Notes: a model not told the origin generated them from the letters alone. Shown: positions 49,299-58,612, counted from the first letter of the stretch. The stretch: DNA of 64,000 bases from Paraniabella ginsengisoli (GCF_022513635.1 NZ_JAKWBL010000004.1:248001-312000), one strand, 5' to 3'. Program-made: numbers and translations.

Positions 49299-49735
49299 AT
49301 GGGAGAAACCTGGAACAAAAGAGAAAGGGAACAAAAGAAAAGAAATGCAAAAAAACAAAAAGCAGAAAAAAATTAGAACGTAAAGAAAATACAGACAAGG
49401 GTAAAAGCCTTGATGAAATGCTGGCCTACGTAGATGAAAACGGTAATCTTACCGAAACGCCGCCAGATAAAAATGCGAGACCATCGCAAATCATACCTCC
49501 TGTAGTAGCCAACAGCAATGCGTTGAACGCTGTAGATAACACGCGTAAGGGAATTGTTACTTTTTTCGACCCTAATAAAGGTTACGGATTTATAAAAGAC
49601 AGCCAAACACAAGAAAGCATTTTTGTACACATCAATTCATCTTCTGTACAATTAAAGGAAAACTTAAAAGTTGCTTTCGAAATGCAAAAAGGCCCCAGAG
49701 GTTTTGCTGCTGCAAACGTACAATTAAGCGATTAA
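49299..49735 (+). CDS. Cold-shock-domain protein with basic N-terminal extension (frameshifted)
   Basis: Corrected length is about 145 residues. The first ~40 are strongly Lys/Arg/Glu-rich (MGETWNKREREQKKRNAKKQ), a linker follows (LDEMLAYVDENGNLTETPPD), then a cold-shock domain: GIVTFFDPNKGYGFIKD with RNP1 KGYGFI and SIFVHI as RNP2, ending at 49735. One missing A in the run near 49372 separates the extension from the rest. It binds single-stranded RNA or DNA. This CspA-like layout with a charged extension is common in Bacteroidota. Confidence 0.85.
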
Positions 49736-49770
49736 ACAGTTGATTACCGCCGCCAGGCATTTATAGCATT

Positions 49771-49834
49771 CTTAAAATTTTCTTACGCAAAATCTATCGC
49801 CCTTTAGCGATCGCGTATCGTAAGAAAATTTAAG
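49771..49834. repeat. Long structured inverted repeat downstream of the cold-shock gene
   Basis: CTTAAAATTTTCTTACG (49771-49787) and CGTAAGAAAATTTAAG (49819-49834) pair almost perfectly, and the interior holds a second small stem ATCGC/GCGAT. It is not followed by a T-tract. The rest of the spacer to 50190 shows no gene. Confidence 0.6.
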
Positions 49835-50190
49835 ATTCTATGTGATCAAATAATATCATCATATTTAGAACTCCACTTTTGCCAACTGAAGTTAGCGAGT
49901 GAAATTATTTTATTCCATCTAATCTGCACCTATTCATAATTGTGGCTAAGGTATCTCCTACTTTGCACACATACTGTTCTTCAGCAATCTACAATCCAAT
50001 CAGATATACAGATCCCTTGCCTCACCTAAGAAATGTAAGCGAACTATCGCCTTGATTTTTCATTTTTATCATTTTATATTTTTACTGGTACAGTTGTTGG
50101 ACACTTTCATTGAAAGTAATTGTGCATACACATAAAGCTAGCTCAATTACTGACTTTAAATATTTTATACACCCTCAAAAACACTTTGTT

Positions 50191-50652
50191 ATGAAAACAC
50201 ATGAAGCATGTATCAGTGCATTAAATGATCTTATTAAAATAAACAACGATCGTATTGAAGGCTACCAAAAAGCAGTAGATGAATTGAAAGATAGCGAGGA
50301 CTTCGATCTAAAAGCATTGTTTGTAAGAATGGGAATGGAAAGCGAGCAACATCGGGTAGAGCTTGCAGATATGGTTCTTTCCTATGGCGGTGAAGCTACA
50401 GATGGCTCGATGGTTACAGGCAAATTGTACCGTGCATGGATGGATGTAAAGGCGCTCTTTACAGGAAGTGACAGGGAAACAATTCTCAATAGTTGTGAAG
50501 GAGGAGAGGATGCCGCACAAAAGGCATATCAAATGGCGTTAGATGATGAAGATGTGATGCCAGAAACAAAACAATTAATAGCTAAGCAAAAAAGTTCATT
50601 AAAAGAATCGCATGATGAAATAAAAGCGCTTCGAGATGCTGTGGCAAATTAA
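50191..50652 (+). CDS. PA2169/DUF2383 four-helix-bundle protein
   Basis: A 153-residue helical protein from the ATG at 50191 (MKTHEACISALNDLIKINND). The family is recognised by LNDLIKINNDRIEGYQKAVD, LFVRMGMESEQHRVELADMV, GKLYRAWMDVKALFTG and ESHDEIKALRD. It resembles a ferritin-like bundle with conserved Glu/His that may bind metal, and is often induced by stress. The longer alternative start at 50110 lacks support. A terminator follows. Confidence 0.82.
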   Translation: MKTHEACISALNDLIKINNDRIEGYQKAVDELKDSEDFDLKALFVRMGMESEQHRVELADMVLSYGGEATDGSMVTGKLYRAWMDVKALFTGSDRETILNSCEGGEDAAQKAYQMALDDEDVMPETKQLIAKQKSSLKESHDEIKALRDAVAN

Positions 50653-50679
50653 TAATGTTTAAATTATGTTTTTACAGAA

Positions 50680-50708
50680 TAGCTGGTTATAACGCCAGCT
50701 ATTTTTTT
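50680..50708 (+). terminator. Rho-independent terminator after the DUF2383 gene
   Basis: TAGCTGG and CCAGCTA flank an eight-base loop and are followed by TTTTTTT. It lies 28 bases past the DUF2383 stop and just before the end of the convergent HD gene. Confidence 0.85.
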
Positions 50709-50711
50709 GTT

Positions 50712-51335
50712 TTACAGAACGTTCAATTCGGATACCAAATTCTTCCTTGCCTGTTGTTCAAATTTTTGAGAGAAATAATTTGTATTAAAAATGCTTTTCA
50801 TTTTCAATAATCGTTGCAAAATTGTTTTACGCCCCTGTTTATAAATAAAGTCAGGGTATATGGAATATTCTTTTCGAACGGCATCGCAATATTGTTCATA
50901 CCGATCAGGCGAGCTGCCCAATATAGAAAGGTCTGCGTCAATAAAATAATTTGTATCACTTTTTAGTGTTTGCTCATGCAATTTCGTTGCAATAATGTGT
51001 GCTTTACAATTTTCAATTACTGAAGCCGGCACTTGCAGTTGTTGCATTCTCTCCTCTGCTAATACTGCACTCTTTTCTTCATTATCCGATCTGCTAACAT
51101 TATATACAATGTCATGATAATATAGGGCAAATAAAACGCTGTCAGGATCTTTTATACTTTGTATAATTTCTTTTAATTGTAATAACAATTCGTTAAGATG
51201 ATCTAAATTATGATAATGCCGTTGAAAATTTGAATAACAGCCTTCGATTTCCTTCCATAGTTTCTCTGCGAGGTCAGTATCATCTTTATATTTTGAAACG
51301 AGTTTTATTAAACTATCTCTTAACAAAAAATTCAT
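50712..51335 (-). CDS. HD-superfamily metal-dependent phosphohydrolase (predicted)
   Basis: A 207-residue cytoplasmic protein. The block HYHNLDHLNELLLQL, then FALYYHDIVYNVSRSDNEEKSA with the HD pair, and a later ATKLHEQTLKSDTNYFIDADLSILG give the metal-binding His/Asp pattern of the predicted HD phosphohydrolase family. No output or sensor domain is fused. The substrate is unknown; nucleotides are common for the fold. Intact. Confidence 0.82.
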   Translation of the reverse strand: MNFLLRDSLIKLVSKYKDDTDLAEKLWKEIEGCYSNFQRHYHNLDHLNELLLQLKEIIQSIKDPDSVLFALYYHDIVYNVSRSDNEEKSAVLAEERMQQLQVPASVIENCKAHIIATKLHEQTLKSDTNYFIDADLSILGSSPDRYEQYCDAVRKEYSIYPDFIYKQGRKTILQRLLKMKSIFNTNYFSQKFEQQARKNLVSELNVL

Positions 51336-51670
51336 ACAATAAAACTATGCAATCATAGTTAAATGCGCTTGCCTGCAACATTCAACAAAAAATTTTTTAA
51401 AAAATCACTTGGCTGATGTGTAACATTTTAGAAGCTTTTGCGAATTATACATGAAGGCAATGTAACGGTAATGAATAACATGAGGTTTTGCGGTGAACAG
51501 AAATACATATCAATAAGGTTGCATCCCCTTTGATTTTCGCCGTAAGAAAATGTTTGTTCGCCGGTTATTTTAGTACCGTTTGCCCATATGCCTTTGACTT
51601 GTAGCATACACCGGATGTATGTTTGTGAAACAAATAAAAACAATAAAACAAAATATCTAAATCAATTCAC
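51336..51670. other. Intergenic spacer
   Basis: The 335-base gap between divergent genes has an AT-rich right end (AAAACAAAATATC) likely to hold the promoter of the next gene. A 71-codon minus-strand frame is present but looks like chance. No repeat or RNA gene is seen. Confidence 0.4.
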
Positions 51671-52119
51671 ATGAAAAACTTAATTCTTTCCGCAGCTTTA
51701 CTTTTAGTCCTAAGTGTTAGCGCGGTAGCAGCCCCTAAAGAGCCGGTTAACGAAAAAGTACAACAAACATTTAATCAGATTTTTAAAGAAGCTGATAATG
51801 TTAGCTGGATCAATACCGACAACCGTTTCGAAGCTTTTTTACGACCGATGGCATTAAAACCCGCGCCACGCTTGATGCAAAAGGAAACCTTATTCAAACC
51901 ATACGTTACTATGGTGAAGCAAATTTGCCTGCAAACGTATTGTACAGTGTTAAAAAAGAACATAAGTCTAAAGAAATATTTGGTGTAACAGAAGTAACCA
52001 ATCAGCTGGGTGTTAACTACAGGATCGTATTGAAAGATGATAAAAACTATACTCACATCAATGCTAATAACAAAGGTGAAACTGAGATAGTAGCAAAATA
52101 TAAAAGAGGCGATAAATAG
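51671..52119 (+). CDS. Exported PepSY-like (BLIP-like) small protein (frameshifted)
   Basis: Secreted protein of about 149 residues. The signal peptide MKNLILSAALLLVLSVSAVA is followed by a mature domain VQQTFNQIFKEADNVSW, then after a break in the T-run near 51838 by TRATLDAKGNLIQTIRYYGE, NLPANVLYSVKKEHKSKEIFG and VTNQLGVNYRIVLKDDKNY. This matches the Bacteroidota PepSY-like/DUF2874 periplasmic family. Function unknown. It is followed by a terminator. Confidence 0.75.
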
Positions 52120-52120
52120 G

Positions 52121-52146
52121 CTTCGGCAAGCCAGCCTGACAAGCTG
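52121..52146. repeat. Fragment of the GCTTCGGCAAGC repeat
   Basis: GGCTTCGGCAAGCCAGCCTG matches one arm of the repeat at 58447-58507 with a two-base gap. Confidence 0.4.
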
Positions 52147-52175
52147 TTGCTCAACTTTTTCTCATGTAAAACAAC

Positions 52176-52210
52176 GGAGGGGATATTCTTATCTTCTCCT
52201 TTTTATTTTT
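52176..52210 (+). terminator. Rho-independent terminator of the PepSY-like gene
   Basis: GGAGGGGATA pairs with TATCTTCTCC over ten bases (two G-U pairs) around TTCT, followed by TTTTTATTTTT. Confidence 0.8.
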
Positions 52211-52322
52211 AATACACTTCGCTTCATCTAAAGACGCTTATTATTCTTCATAATATTTACCTTTATCCATCGGCAATATTGTATGGTGCCGGCAAACTTT
52301 TTGTTTACTCAAAAAAGTATAT

Positions 52323-53930
52323 ATGAAGGTGATTATTAACAATGGCTTCTTTTCGATTATAACATTTCTTTTGTTGCAACCCTGCTTTGCGCAATCATCA
52401 AAACCTGCAAAACAAAGGCCTAACATTGTTTATATTATGAGTGACGATCATGGATACCAGGCCGTCAGCGCTTATGGATATGGATTGAACCGCACCCCCA
52501 ATATTGATCGCTTAGCAAAGGAAGGTATTCTATTTACAAGAGCGTCTGTTACCAATTCGCTTTGTGCACCAAGTCGTGCTGTTCTTTTAACAGGAAAACA
52601 CAGTTTCATCAATGGCAAAATAGATAATGAAGCACGCTTTGACTGGAGCCAGGATAATTTTGCCAAAGAGCTTCAGCAACATGGATATCAAACTGCGTTA
52701 ATTGGTAAAATACACATGGATGGACTTCCGCAAGGTTTTGACCACTCCGCTGTTTTGATCGATCAGGGAGAATATTATAATCCCAACTTCATCGTTAATG
52801 GTACCAAGCAACAGCTTGACGGATATGTAACAGACCTTACTACAGACATGGCAATTGACTGGATAAAAGATCGGGATACAAGCAAACCATTTTGTTTGCT
52901 CTTTCACCAAAAGGCTCCGCATCGCGAATGGCTGCCGGCGCTGAGACATATTGCTGAATATACAAAAATGAAATTTCCAGAACCCAAAAGCCTCTTTGAT
53001 GACTTTACTAACAGAGGTACTGCGGCGAAAACTGCTGAAATGAATATTTTGAAACATATGAATTGGGCCGGTGATAATAAAGTGCCTCCTGCTATGATGG
53101 ACGAGTTGGGATTGAAAGAAGGCATAAGCTGGGATAAAGCTGCATTTAATAATAACCTGGGAAGGATGAGCGCGGCAGAGCGCGAAGCGTGGGATAAAGT
53201 ATATGATCCGATCATGGAAGATTTTAAAAAGAAATACCCATCTATGAACGAACAGGATCTGATGCGCTGGCGCTATCAACGTTATTTGCAGGATTACCTG
53301 GGAACGGTTGCTGCCGTTGATGACGGCGTTGGACGTATGCTTGACTTTTTAAAAGAGAATGGACTTGATGAAAACACGATTGTTGTTTACACCTCTGATC
53401 AGGGATTTTATTTAGGCGAGCATGGATGGTTTGATAAGCGATTTATGTATGAAGAATCTTTAAGAACGCCTTTGCTGGTGCGCTATCCAGCCGAAATTGC
53501 TGCCGGGCAAAAGTCTGCAGCGCTTGTACAAAATCTCGACTTTGCACCAACCTTACTCGACTATGCCGGTGTATCTATTCCAAAAGATATGCAGGGAAAA
53601 TCTTTTAGAAAACTGGCCAGCGGTAAAAAAAAATGGCGAGACGCGATCTATTATACTTATTACGAATATCCTTCTATTCATGCAGTAAAGCGCCACTACG
53701 GCGTGCGCACCGATCGCTATAAACTCATCCATTTTTATTACGATGTGGATGAATGGGAACTTTACGATCTGGAAAAGGATCCGGAAGAAATGAATAATGT
53801 TTATAATGATCCTAAGTATAAAACAGTTCGAACCACAATGCATAAGAAACTGAATCAGCTTAGAAAACAGTATAAAGATTCGGATGAAAAGGACCAACGA
53901 TTTCTTCCAAAGAAGAAACAAAAAATCTAA
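52323..53930 (+). CDS. Exported family S1 sulfatase
   Basis: A 535-residue formylglycine-dependent sulfatase with a signal peptide ending LLQPCFAQ. It opens RPNIVYIMSDDHGYQAVSAYG, with the Asp pair binding calcium. The modification signature SLCAPSRAVLLTGKHS supplies the Cys that is converted to formylglycine. Later blocks are GLDENTIVVYTSDQGFYLGEHGW and YRLI-type RTDRYKLIHFYYDVDEWELY. Substrates are probably sulfated glycans. It converges on the GDPD gene with a 15-base gap. Activation needs an FGE not seen here. Confidence 0.93.
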   Translation: MKVIINNGFFSIITFLLLQPCFAQSSKPAKQRPNIVYIMSDDHGYQAVSAYGYGLNRTPNIDRLAKEGILFTRASVTNSLCAPSRAVLLTGKHSFINGKIDNEARFDWSQDNFAKELQQHGYQTALIGKIHMDGLPQGFDHSAVLIDQGEYYNPNFIVNGTKQQLDGYVTDLTTDMAIDWIKDRDTSKPFCLLFHQKAPHREWLPALRHIAEYTKMKFPEPKSLFDDFTNRGTAAKTAEMNILKHMNWAGDNKVPPAMMDELGLKEGISWDKAAFNNNLGRMSAAEREAWDKVYDPIMEDFKKKYPSMNEQDLMRWRYQRYLQDYLGTVAAVDDGVGRMLDFLKENGLDENTIVVYTSDQGFYLGEHGWFDKRFMYEESLRTPLLVRYPAEIAAGQKSAALVQNLDFAPTLLDYAGVSIPKDMQGKSFRKLASGKKKWRDAIYYTYYEYPSIHAVKRHYGVRTDRYKLIHFYYDVDEWELYDLEKDPEEMNNVYNDPKYKTVRTTMHKKLNQLRKQYKDSDEKDQRFLPKKKQKI

Positions 53931-53945
53931 GAACTTCTAAAGATA

Positions 53946-54869
53946 CTAATACTTAAAGAAAGGTGATTTAGGACTTCGGCGTGGTAATATAGATTTAATA
54001 GCTGCAGCTGCTTCAACAGGGAGATCAGATTCGAGAATATCTGCACCCATTGTAAATGTTTGGCGATAAGCAGCACCGCGCTCAACTGCAGATTCCAGCT
54101 TGTCGTATGTGGGAGCTGCCGATATCATACACATTACACCTCGCTTGTGTAATAAATGTAGCAACACATCATTTTCCTTTTTATTTTCCGGGCCGATATA
54201 AGCTATCATATTGGTCCAGGGTATTCCTGCATCTTCATATTCTTTAAGCGCTTTCTCTGTTTTTACAAAGGCCGACATCATTCTGTTCTTGTCTTTGTTG
54301 TAGTAAAACCGAGCTTGTTCAGCATCATGTACAGTAACCATTACAAAAGCTCCTGCATTGTTGTTTTCAATAATGCTTTCTGTCATTGCAAGCGGAAGAT
54401 CTTTTTTATCTAAGTTCAGAATTGTTTTTCCACGCACCCATTGAATGGCTTCTTCTAAGGTCGGTATACGGTAATCGGTTATCTTACCATTCTTATCTTT
54501 CAACTTTAACTTCTTTACTTCTTCCCAGGTATAATCAGATAGCTTGCCAGTTCCATTTGTCGTCCTGTCAAGTGTAGCATCATGCAACAACACTACAACG
54601 CTGTCCTTCGTCAATCTCGGGTCTACTTCAAAAAATGCGGGCGTATGTTGCAATACATATTCAAATGCCTCGATTGAATTTTCGGGATAGTCGGGTATAT
54701 GACAACCACGATGCCCGCTAATTAGTAGTATATCCTTACCCGTATATTTGAAATAGGTTTGTAACTCTTTTTCAGTTTTTATATTGAGCGTGTGCAGTTT
54801 TTTTTGCGCATAGCAATTAACAATGCCGAAGCACAAAATCAGAGTCAATAAACAATAACGCCTAATCAT
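53946..54869 (-). CDS. Exported glycerophosphodiester phosphodiesterase
   Basis: A 307-residue GDPD-fold enzyme with a signal peptide (MIRRYCLLTLILCFGIVNCYAQ). Catalytic blocks: ISGHRGCHIPDYPENSIEAFEYVL (HRG and ENS), FFEVDPRLTKDSVVVLLHDATLDRTTNGTG (ExD and the second His), and KTILNLDKK. It hydrolyses phosphodiesters such as glycerophosphoryl-alcohols to an alcohol and glycerol 3-phosphate. It is last of a tight four-gene unit, one base after the histidine phosphatase gene and downstream of two FGGY kinases. Confidence 0.92.
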   Translation of the reverse strand: MIRRYCLLTLILCFGIVNCYAQKKLHTLNIKTEKELQTYFKYTGKDILLISGHRGCHIPDYPENSIEAFEYVLQHTPAFFEVDPRLTKDSVVVLLHDATLDRTTNGTGKLSDYTWEEVKKLKLKDKNGKITDYRIPTLEEAIQWVRGKTILNLDKKDLPLAMTESIIENNNAGAFVMVTVHDAEQARFYYNKDKNRMMSAFVKTEKALKEYEDAGIPWTNMIAYIGPENKKENDVLLHLLHKRGVMCMISAAPTYDKLESAVERGAAYRQTFTMGADILESDLPVEAAAAIKSILPRRSPKSPFFKY

Positions 54870-54870
54870 T

Positions 54871-55481
54871 TTATTTAATTTTTGTATTTAAATATTCCAG
54901 GGTTAAAACACCGTCTTTATCCAAAGTAAAAAAAGTAATCGCAGAATTGTGTTGTACTAGCTGCCGATAATTGCGCAATGGCATTCCCAATTTATAGGCC
55001 ATATAAAGCCTGTTCACACCGTTGTGCGCGGTTACAAGAATGGTTTGTCCTTTATGCTGCTCAAACATTTCGTTAAAGAAACTATCCATTCTCGCTACAA
55101 TTTCTTTACCGCTTTCACCTGTTAAACCAGCCTTTGCCAGTTCCGGATTATTATTCCATGCCTCCCAGCTTTGAGGGTTTTCTTTTACAAATTCTTCACG
55201 CGTCTTTTTTCCCATAAACCAAAATCGGCTTCAATTAATCTTTCATCTGTTATAACTTTTTTGCCACAAGCAATCTCGGCTGTTGTGCGCGCTCTTATTA
55301 AAGGGGAAGCATATGCTGCGTCTATAGAAATGCCATCAAGCTGTGCTTTTACGGCTTCTGCTTGCTGTACACCCAATGAAGTAAGCGGTATATCTGTCCT
55401 TCCGCAATAGCGGTTATTATCTGCATTCCATGCTGTTTGGCCATGTCGCAACAAATACACTTTTAAAATTTCGTTACTCAT
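54871..55481 (-). CDS. Histidine phosphatase (phosphoglycerate-mutase-like, frameshifted)
   Basis: Cytoplasmic phosphatase of about 203 residues. The N-terminus has YLLRHGQTAWNADNNRYCGR (RHG nucleophile His), SPLIRARTTAEIA, and EADFGLWEG. The second His is in TILVTAHNGVNR. A break near 55200 joins the halves. No signal peptide is present, so it acts on intracellular phosphoesters, perhaps sugar or polyol phosphates made by the adjoining kinases. Start ATGAGTAA overlaps the stop of the upstream FGGY gene by eight bases, so translation is coupled. Confidence 0.88.
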
Positions 55482-56922
55482 TAATATAATCTTTGTCTTT
55501 AAGTAATTGAATGAATTGCCGATACCGTTCTTCGTATGGAGCTAACAAAGAAAAGTCTGGGTCTATAATTTTTTCAGCATGAATCATGTTTGTGCCAGCT
55601 TCTATAATATCTTCAAAATATGTTTTCGAAGCAGCTGTGATGGCAGCGCCTGCAGCGCCGGAAACATTTTGCATTTTGCAAACTGGTAAATTCAATACAG
55701 CGCTCCTGATCTTCATCCAAATATCACTATTACTTCCACCTCCGGCAGAAAATATTTGTGAAATGTTTTCTCCTGAAATTTTTCTGATTCTTTCAAATGC
55801 ATATCTTTCTATATATGCAACGCCTTCCATGCATGCGACAAACTTTTCGTCTTTGTTAATACCTTCAGGAAAAAAGCCTTTAGCGGAAGGTGCAACAAAA
55901 GGAAATCTTTCTCCATGCTGCAGTAAAGGCCAGGCGAAGTTTTTACCAGGAATAATTGTTCGAGCGGCATTTGCCAGTTCCGTCAAATCAGAATCTGCAA
56001 ACATGGTACTTACCCAATCTGCTCCGGTATTACTCGCTCCGCCAGGCATCCAATACCCTTCCGGATGTCGGTGACAATAAATCGCACCAGCCGGATCTTT
56101 TATTTCATTCCTGGAAACTCCTTTTACCACCAGCGTTGTGCCGATGGTCGTATTCCAATCACCAACATTTACCGCACCAGACGCCACCTGCGAAGCACAT
56201 CCATCAGTAATGCCTGCTGTAACAATAACATTCTCATGTAAGCCCAGTGGCTTTGCCCATTCTGACCTCAAATGTCCAATTGGCGCTCCCGAAGGCATTA
56301 CTTCCTGCAACCATTCCTTTCGAATATTTAGCTCCGAAGTAATATAATCCGGCCACTTCATTTGGTGTAAATCGTAACCGGATTTTAATGTGTTGGTATA
56401 ATCAGTTGTATCAAAATTACCACTCAAAGTACCGGTTATAAAATCTGCAGCATGAATAAACCGTCCTATGCGATCAATTTTTTGAGGATAGTTTTTTATA
56501 AACCAAAGCATTTTTGGTAAACCGCTGGAAGCGTTGAAAGCCGTGTAGCCCTGCGTACCGGAACGGATGGCAGCTTGCCGGCAATAGTCAGCTTCATCAG
56601 AAGATCTGTTATCGCTGTACATGATCGCAGGATGTACGGGTTTATAATTTTTATTAACAGGTATGATCGTTCCTGAAGTTGAAGTAACGCCAATTGCTTT
56701 TACGTGCGACAGGTTTATTAAGGAAGTTACTTCTTTGCACAAATTACCGAGCAGCTGATAACAACAACGCCACCACATCTCGGGGTCTTGCTCTTGCCTT
56801 GATGATATAGTTAATTCAAAGATGTTTTCTTTCGCCGCCAGCTGATGGCCCGACTCGTCCATCATGATTACGCGCGCACCTTGTGTGCCAATATCGATAC
56901 CAATGAAATAGGATAAACTCAT
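55474..56922 (-). CDS. FGGY-family carbohydrate kinase (pentulose-kinase-like)
   Basis: A 482-residue kinase with the actin-like ATPase fold. N-terminal GIDIGTQGARVIMMD (phosphate 1), VTSTSGTIIPV, GLPKMLWFIKNYP, then IVTAGITDGCASQVASGAV, IGTTLVVKG and the C-terminal FGGY signature SQIFSAGGGSNSDIWMKIRSAVLNLP. The TSGT and AGITDG blocks resemble D-ribulose or xylulose kinases rather than glycerol kinase. It overlaps the other FGGY kinase by four bases. Substrate unproven. Context with a polyol permease suggests a ketose derived from a polyol. Confidence 0.9.
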   Translation of the reverse strand: MSLSYFIGIDIGTQGARVIMMDESGHQLAAKENIFELTISSRQEQDPEMWWRCCYQLLGNLCKEVTSLINLSHVKAIGVTSTSGTIIPVNKNYKPVHPAIMYSDNRSSDEADYCRQAAIRSGTQGYTAFNASSGLPKMLWFIKNYPQKIDRIGRFIHAADFITGTLSGNFDTTDYTNTLKSGYDLHQMKWPDYITSELNIRKEWLQEVMPSGAPIGHLRSEWAKPLGLHENVIVTAGITDGCASQVASGAVNVGDWNTTIGTTLVVKGVSRNEIKDPAGAIYCHRHPEGYWMPGGASNTGADWVSTMFADSDLTELANAARTIIPGKNFAWPLLQHGERFPFVAPSAKGFFPEGINKDEKFVACMEGVAYIERYAFERIRKISGENISQIFSAGGGSNSDIWMKIRSAVLNLPVCKMQNVSGAAGAAITAASKTYFEDIIEAGTNMIHAEKIIDPDFSLLAPYEERYRQFIQLLKDKDYINE

Positions 56923-58385
56923 TTTTCTCCGGCGCTTAATTTTTTAAAATAGGCCCTTGTATTTTTCCATTTGTCAAATAGCTTTTCATATTCACTTTGC
57001 AAATTATCCTCTGGTGCGACTACATCAATATAAGTGTCGGCTTCGTTTATATCAATACCCAAAGCCTCATTACACACCATTGCACCGCCCACTGCTGAAG
57101 CTTGTTCAAAACCAGTGCGAACCTGTACTTTCTTGTTTATGATGTTGGCGATCAGTTGTCGTAAAGCGCGGCTTTGTAAGCCACCTCCGCAAGCCCAAAC
57201 ATAATCGCTGCTATGCCCTGAAACCTCTTTTAATACCTTATAATTTTCCGAAATAGAAAAAGCGATGTCAAGCAATGTTGCCCATACAAAAGAACTACGC
57301 GATAACTCATGAGATACTGGTACCGGAAATACAAATCCACCGCTAATAACCGGAAGATCTTCCGTTGCAATAAGTGAACCGAGCGATGCAACACAATGCC
57401 GATGCGGATTTTCGGCCAGTTCCTTCTCTATCACATCATATCCTTCATTTGGATAAAAAACTTCCTTCAATCTCTGATAGTTAAGTCCTGTTACTCCGGC
57501 ATTAGCTTCAAAAATAAAATGCTCGGGATGTATATCTCTGCTTGTCCAGGTTCTTTCCTCGGGATCTGTAATATAATGATCTACAATTTTGACAATTGGT
57601 GTAGTAGTTCCTGAAACAATTATAACGTCGTCAACAGCAGGTTGTGTGCTCCTTATAGCCAGTTGCGTATCCCCTCCTCCTGTTATTACAGAGGCTGAAC
57701 TATTAATAGCCCATGATTCTGCCAGTTCCGGCAATATAGCTCCGCTTACTTTTGCAGATTCAGTTACGGGCGTACAATAATCCGCATCGATATTGAACAT
57801 CTTAGTCAGCTCATCGCTCCATTTACCGGCAGCAACATCATACAATAAAGTTTCTGATGCCTGCGAATGTTCATATTTAGCAACACCAGACAATTTATAT
57901 TCGGCCCAGTCACTTATACTTAGAAAGAACCTGGTTTCTTTCCACATATCAGGGCGTCTTTGCCGTATGCCTCCCAGTTTATATGCAGAAAATAAAGAAG
58001 TTGGATAACGTCCTGTCAAATTGTAAACACGGCTTTTATCACTGATGTTATCTTCCCATTCCCTGCCCCGATGATCAATATTGGGCAATCCTATTAAAGA
58101 CATCCCATCTCGCCCAATTAATACAATTCCTTCGCGCTGGCTTGTAGTGGTCAACGCAGTTACCTTTACTGTACCGGCCTCCTGCAATGCTGATTTAGCA
58201 AGTTCAGCTATTTGTTGCCACAGCTGATCGGGTTCAAAATAAATGGACTCCGGATAAAGTTCGTCCCTTATATAATTAATATCGCCCCGGCCAACACCTA
58301 AAACATTACCGTTTGGGTTCACTACCGCCACTCTTACATTTCCGGTACCAATATCAATAACGATGTACGCATCTGTTATATTCAT
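56919..58385 (-). CDS. FGGY-family kinase resembling autoinducer-2 kinase
   Basis: A 488-residue FGGY kinase: VIDIGTGNVRVAVVNPNG, TTSQREGIVLIGRDG, FFLSISDWAEYKLSG, VITGGGDTQLAIRSTQPA, and the C-terminal VWACGGGLQSRALRQLIANI. The REGIVL, ISDWxxYxLSG and GGGDxQL blocks recall LsrK, which phosphorylates AI-2 derived from DPD. No lsr transporter or regulator is near, so a different small polyol or ketose may be the substrate. The start GGATGAATATA at 58385 has a good purine-rich site (AAAGGATG). It is the first gene of the tight four-gene unit. Confidence 0.82.
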   Translation of the reverse strand: MNITDAYIVIDIGTGNVRVAVVNPNGNVLGVGRGDINYIRDELYPESIYFEPDQLWQQIAELAKSALQEAGTVKVTALTTTSQREGIVLIGRDGMSLIGLPNIDHRGREWEDNISDKSRVYNLTGRYPTSLFSAYKLGGIRQRRPDMWKETRFFLSISDWAEYKLSGVAKYEHSQASETLLYDVAAGKWSDELTKMFNIDADYCTPVTESAKVSGAILPELAESWAINSSASVITGGGDTQLAIRSTQPAVDDVIIVSGTTTPIVKIVDHYITDPEERTWTSRDIHPEHFIFEANAGVTGLNYQRLKEVFYPNEGYDVIEKELAENPHRHCVASLGSLIATEDLPVISGGFVFPVPVSHELSRSSFVWATLLDIAFSISENYKVLKEVSGHSSDYVWACGGGLQSRALRQLIANIINKKVQVRTGFEQASAVGGAMVCNEALGIDINEADTYIDVVAPEDNLQSEYEKLFDKWKNTRAYFKKLSAGEK

Positions 58386-58446
58386 CCTTTATGTTTATTT
58401 AAATTTCTCTATTGCTTTATTAAGTAAAAACTGTGATGTCTCGGTT

Positions 58447-58507
58447 GTCATCCTGAGCTTGTCGAAGGATCGTCGGAATAAGGCTTCGGCAAGCTCAGCC
58501 GGACAGT
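58447..58507. repeat. Inverted CTGAGCTTGTCGAAG / CTTCGGCAAGCTCAG repeat
   Basis: TGTCATCCTGAGCTTGTCGA and the later GGCTTCGGCAAGCTCAGCCG form imperfect inverted arms of about 25 bases. This core is a widely dispersed bacterial repeat. It lies between the dehydrogenase stop and the first kinase. Confidence 0.7.
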
Positions 58508-58612
58508 CCTATTAGACGGAACAGAGCCTCTATCTAATGAAAGCTTATATGCTTCTTATCTTTTCTGTTTATCATGCCTATATTTCTATATGCTAAAAAA
58601 TAAGTTCAAAAA
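58508..58612. other. Spacer paralogous to the one at 59840-59936
   Basis: The tract GACGGAACAGAGCCTC, a GATTT-free AT-rich middle, and TAAAAAATAAGTTCAAA before the dehydrogenase stop recur as GACGGAACATAGCCTC and TAAAAAATAAGTTTAAA before the permease stop. The two spacers look like copies of one ancestral tract. Confidence 0.5.

Noticed and set aside
51428-51643. 71-codon minus-strand frame between the HD gene and the PepSY-like gene
   Set aside because: Cys/Met-rich composition unlike neighbouring proteins, no ribosome-binding site or family resemblance, and it overlaps the likely promoter region of the plus-strand gene.
52698-53279. 193-codon minus-strand frame inside the sulfatase gene
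   Set aside because: The plus strand encodes an intact S1 sulfatase over the same bases. The antisense frame shows no family features.
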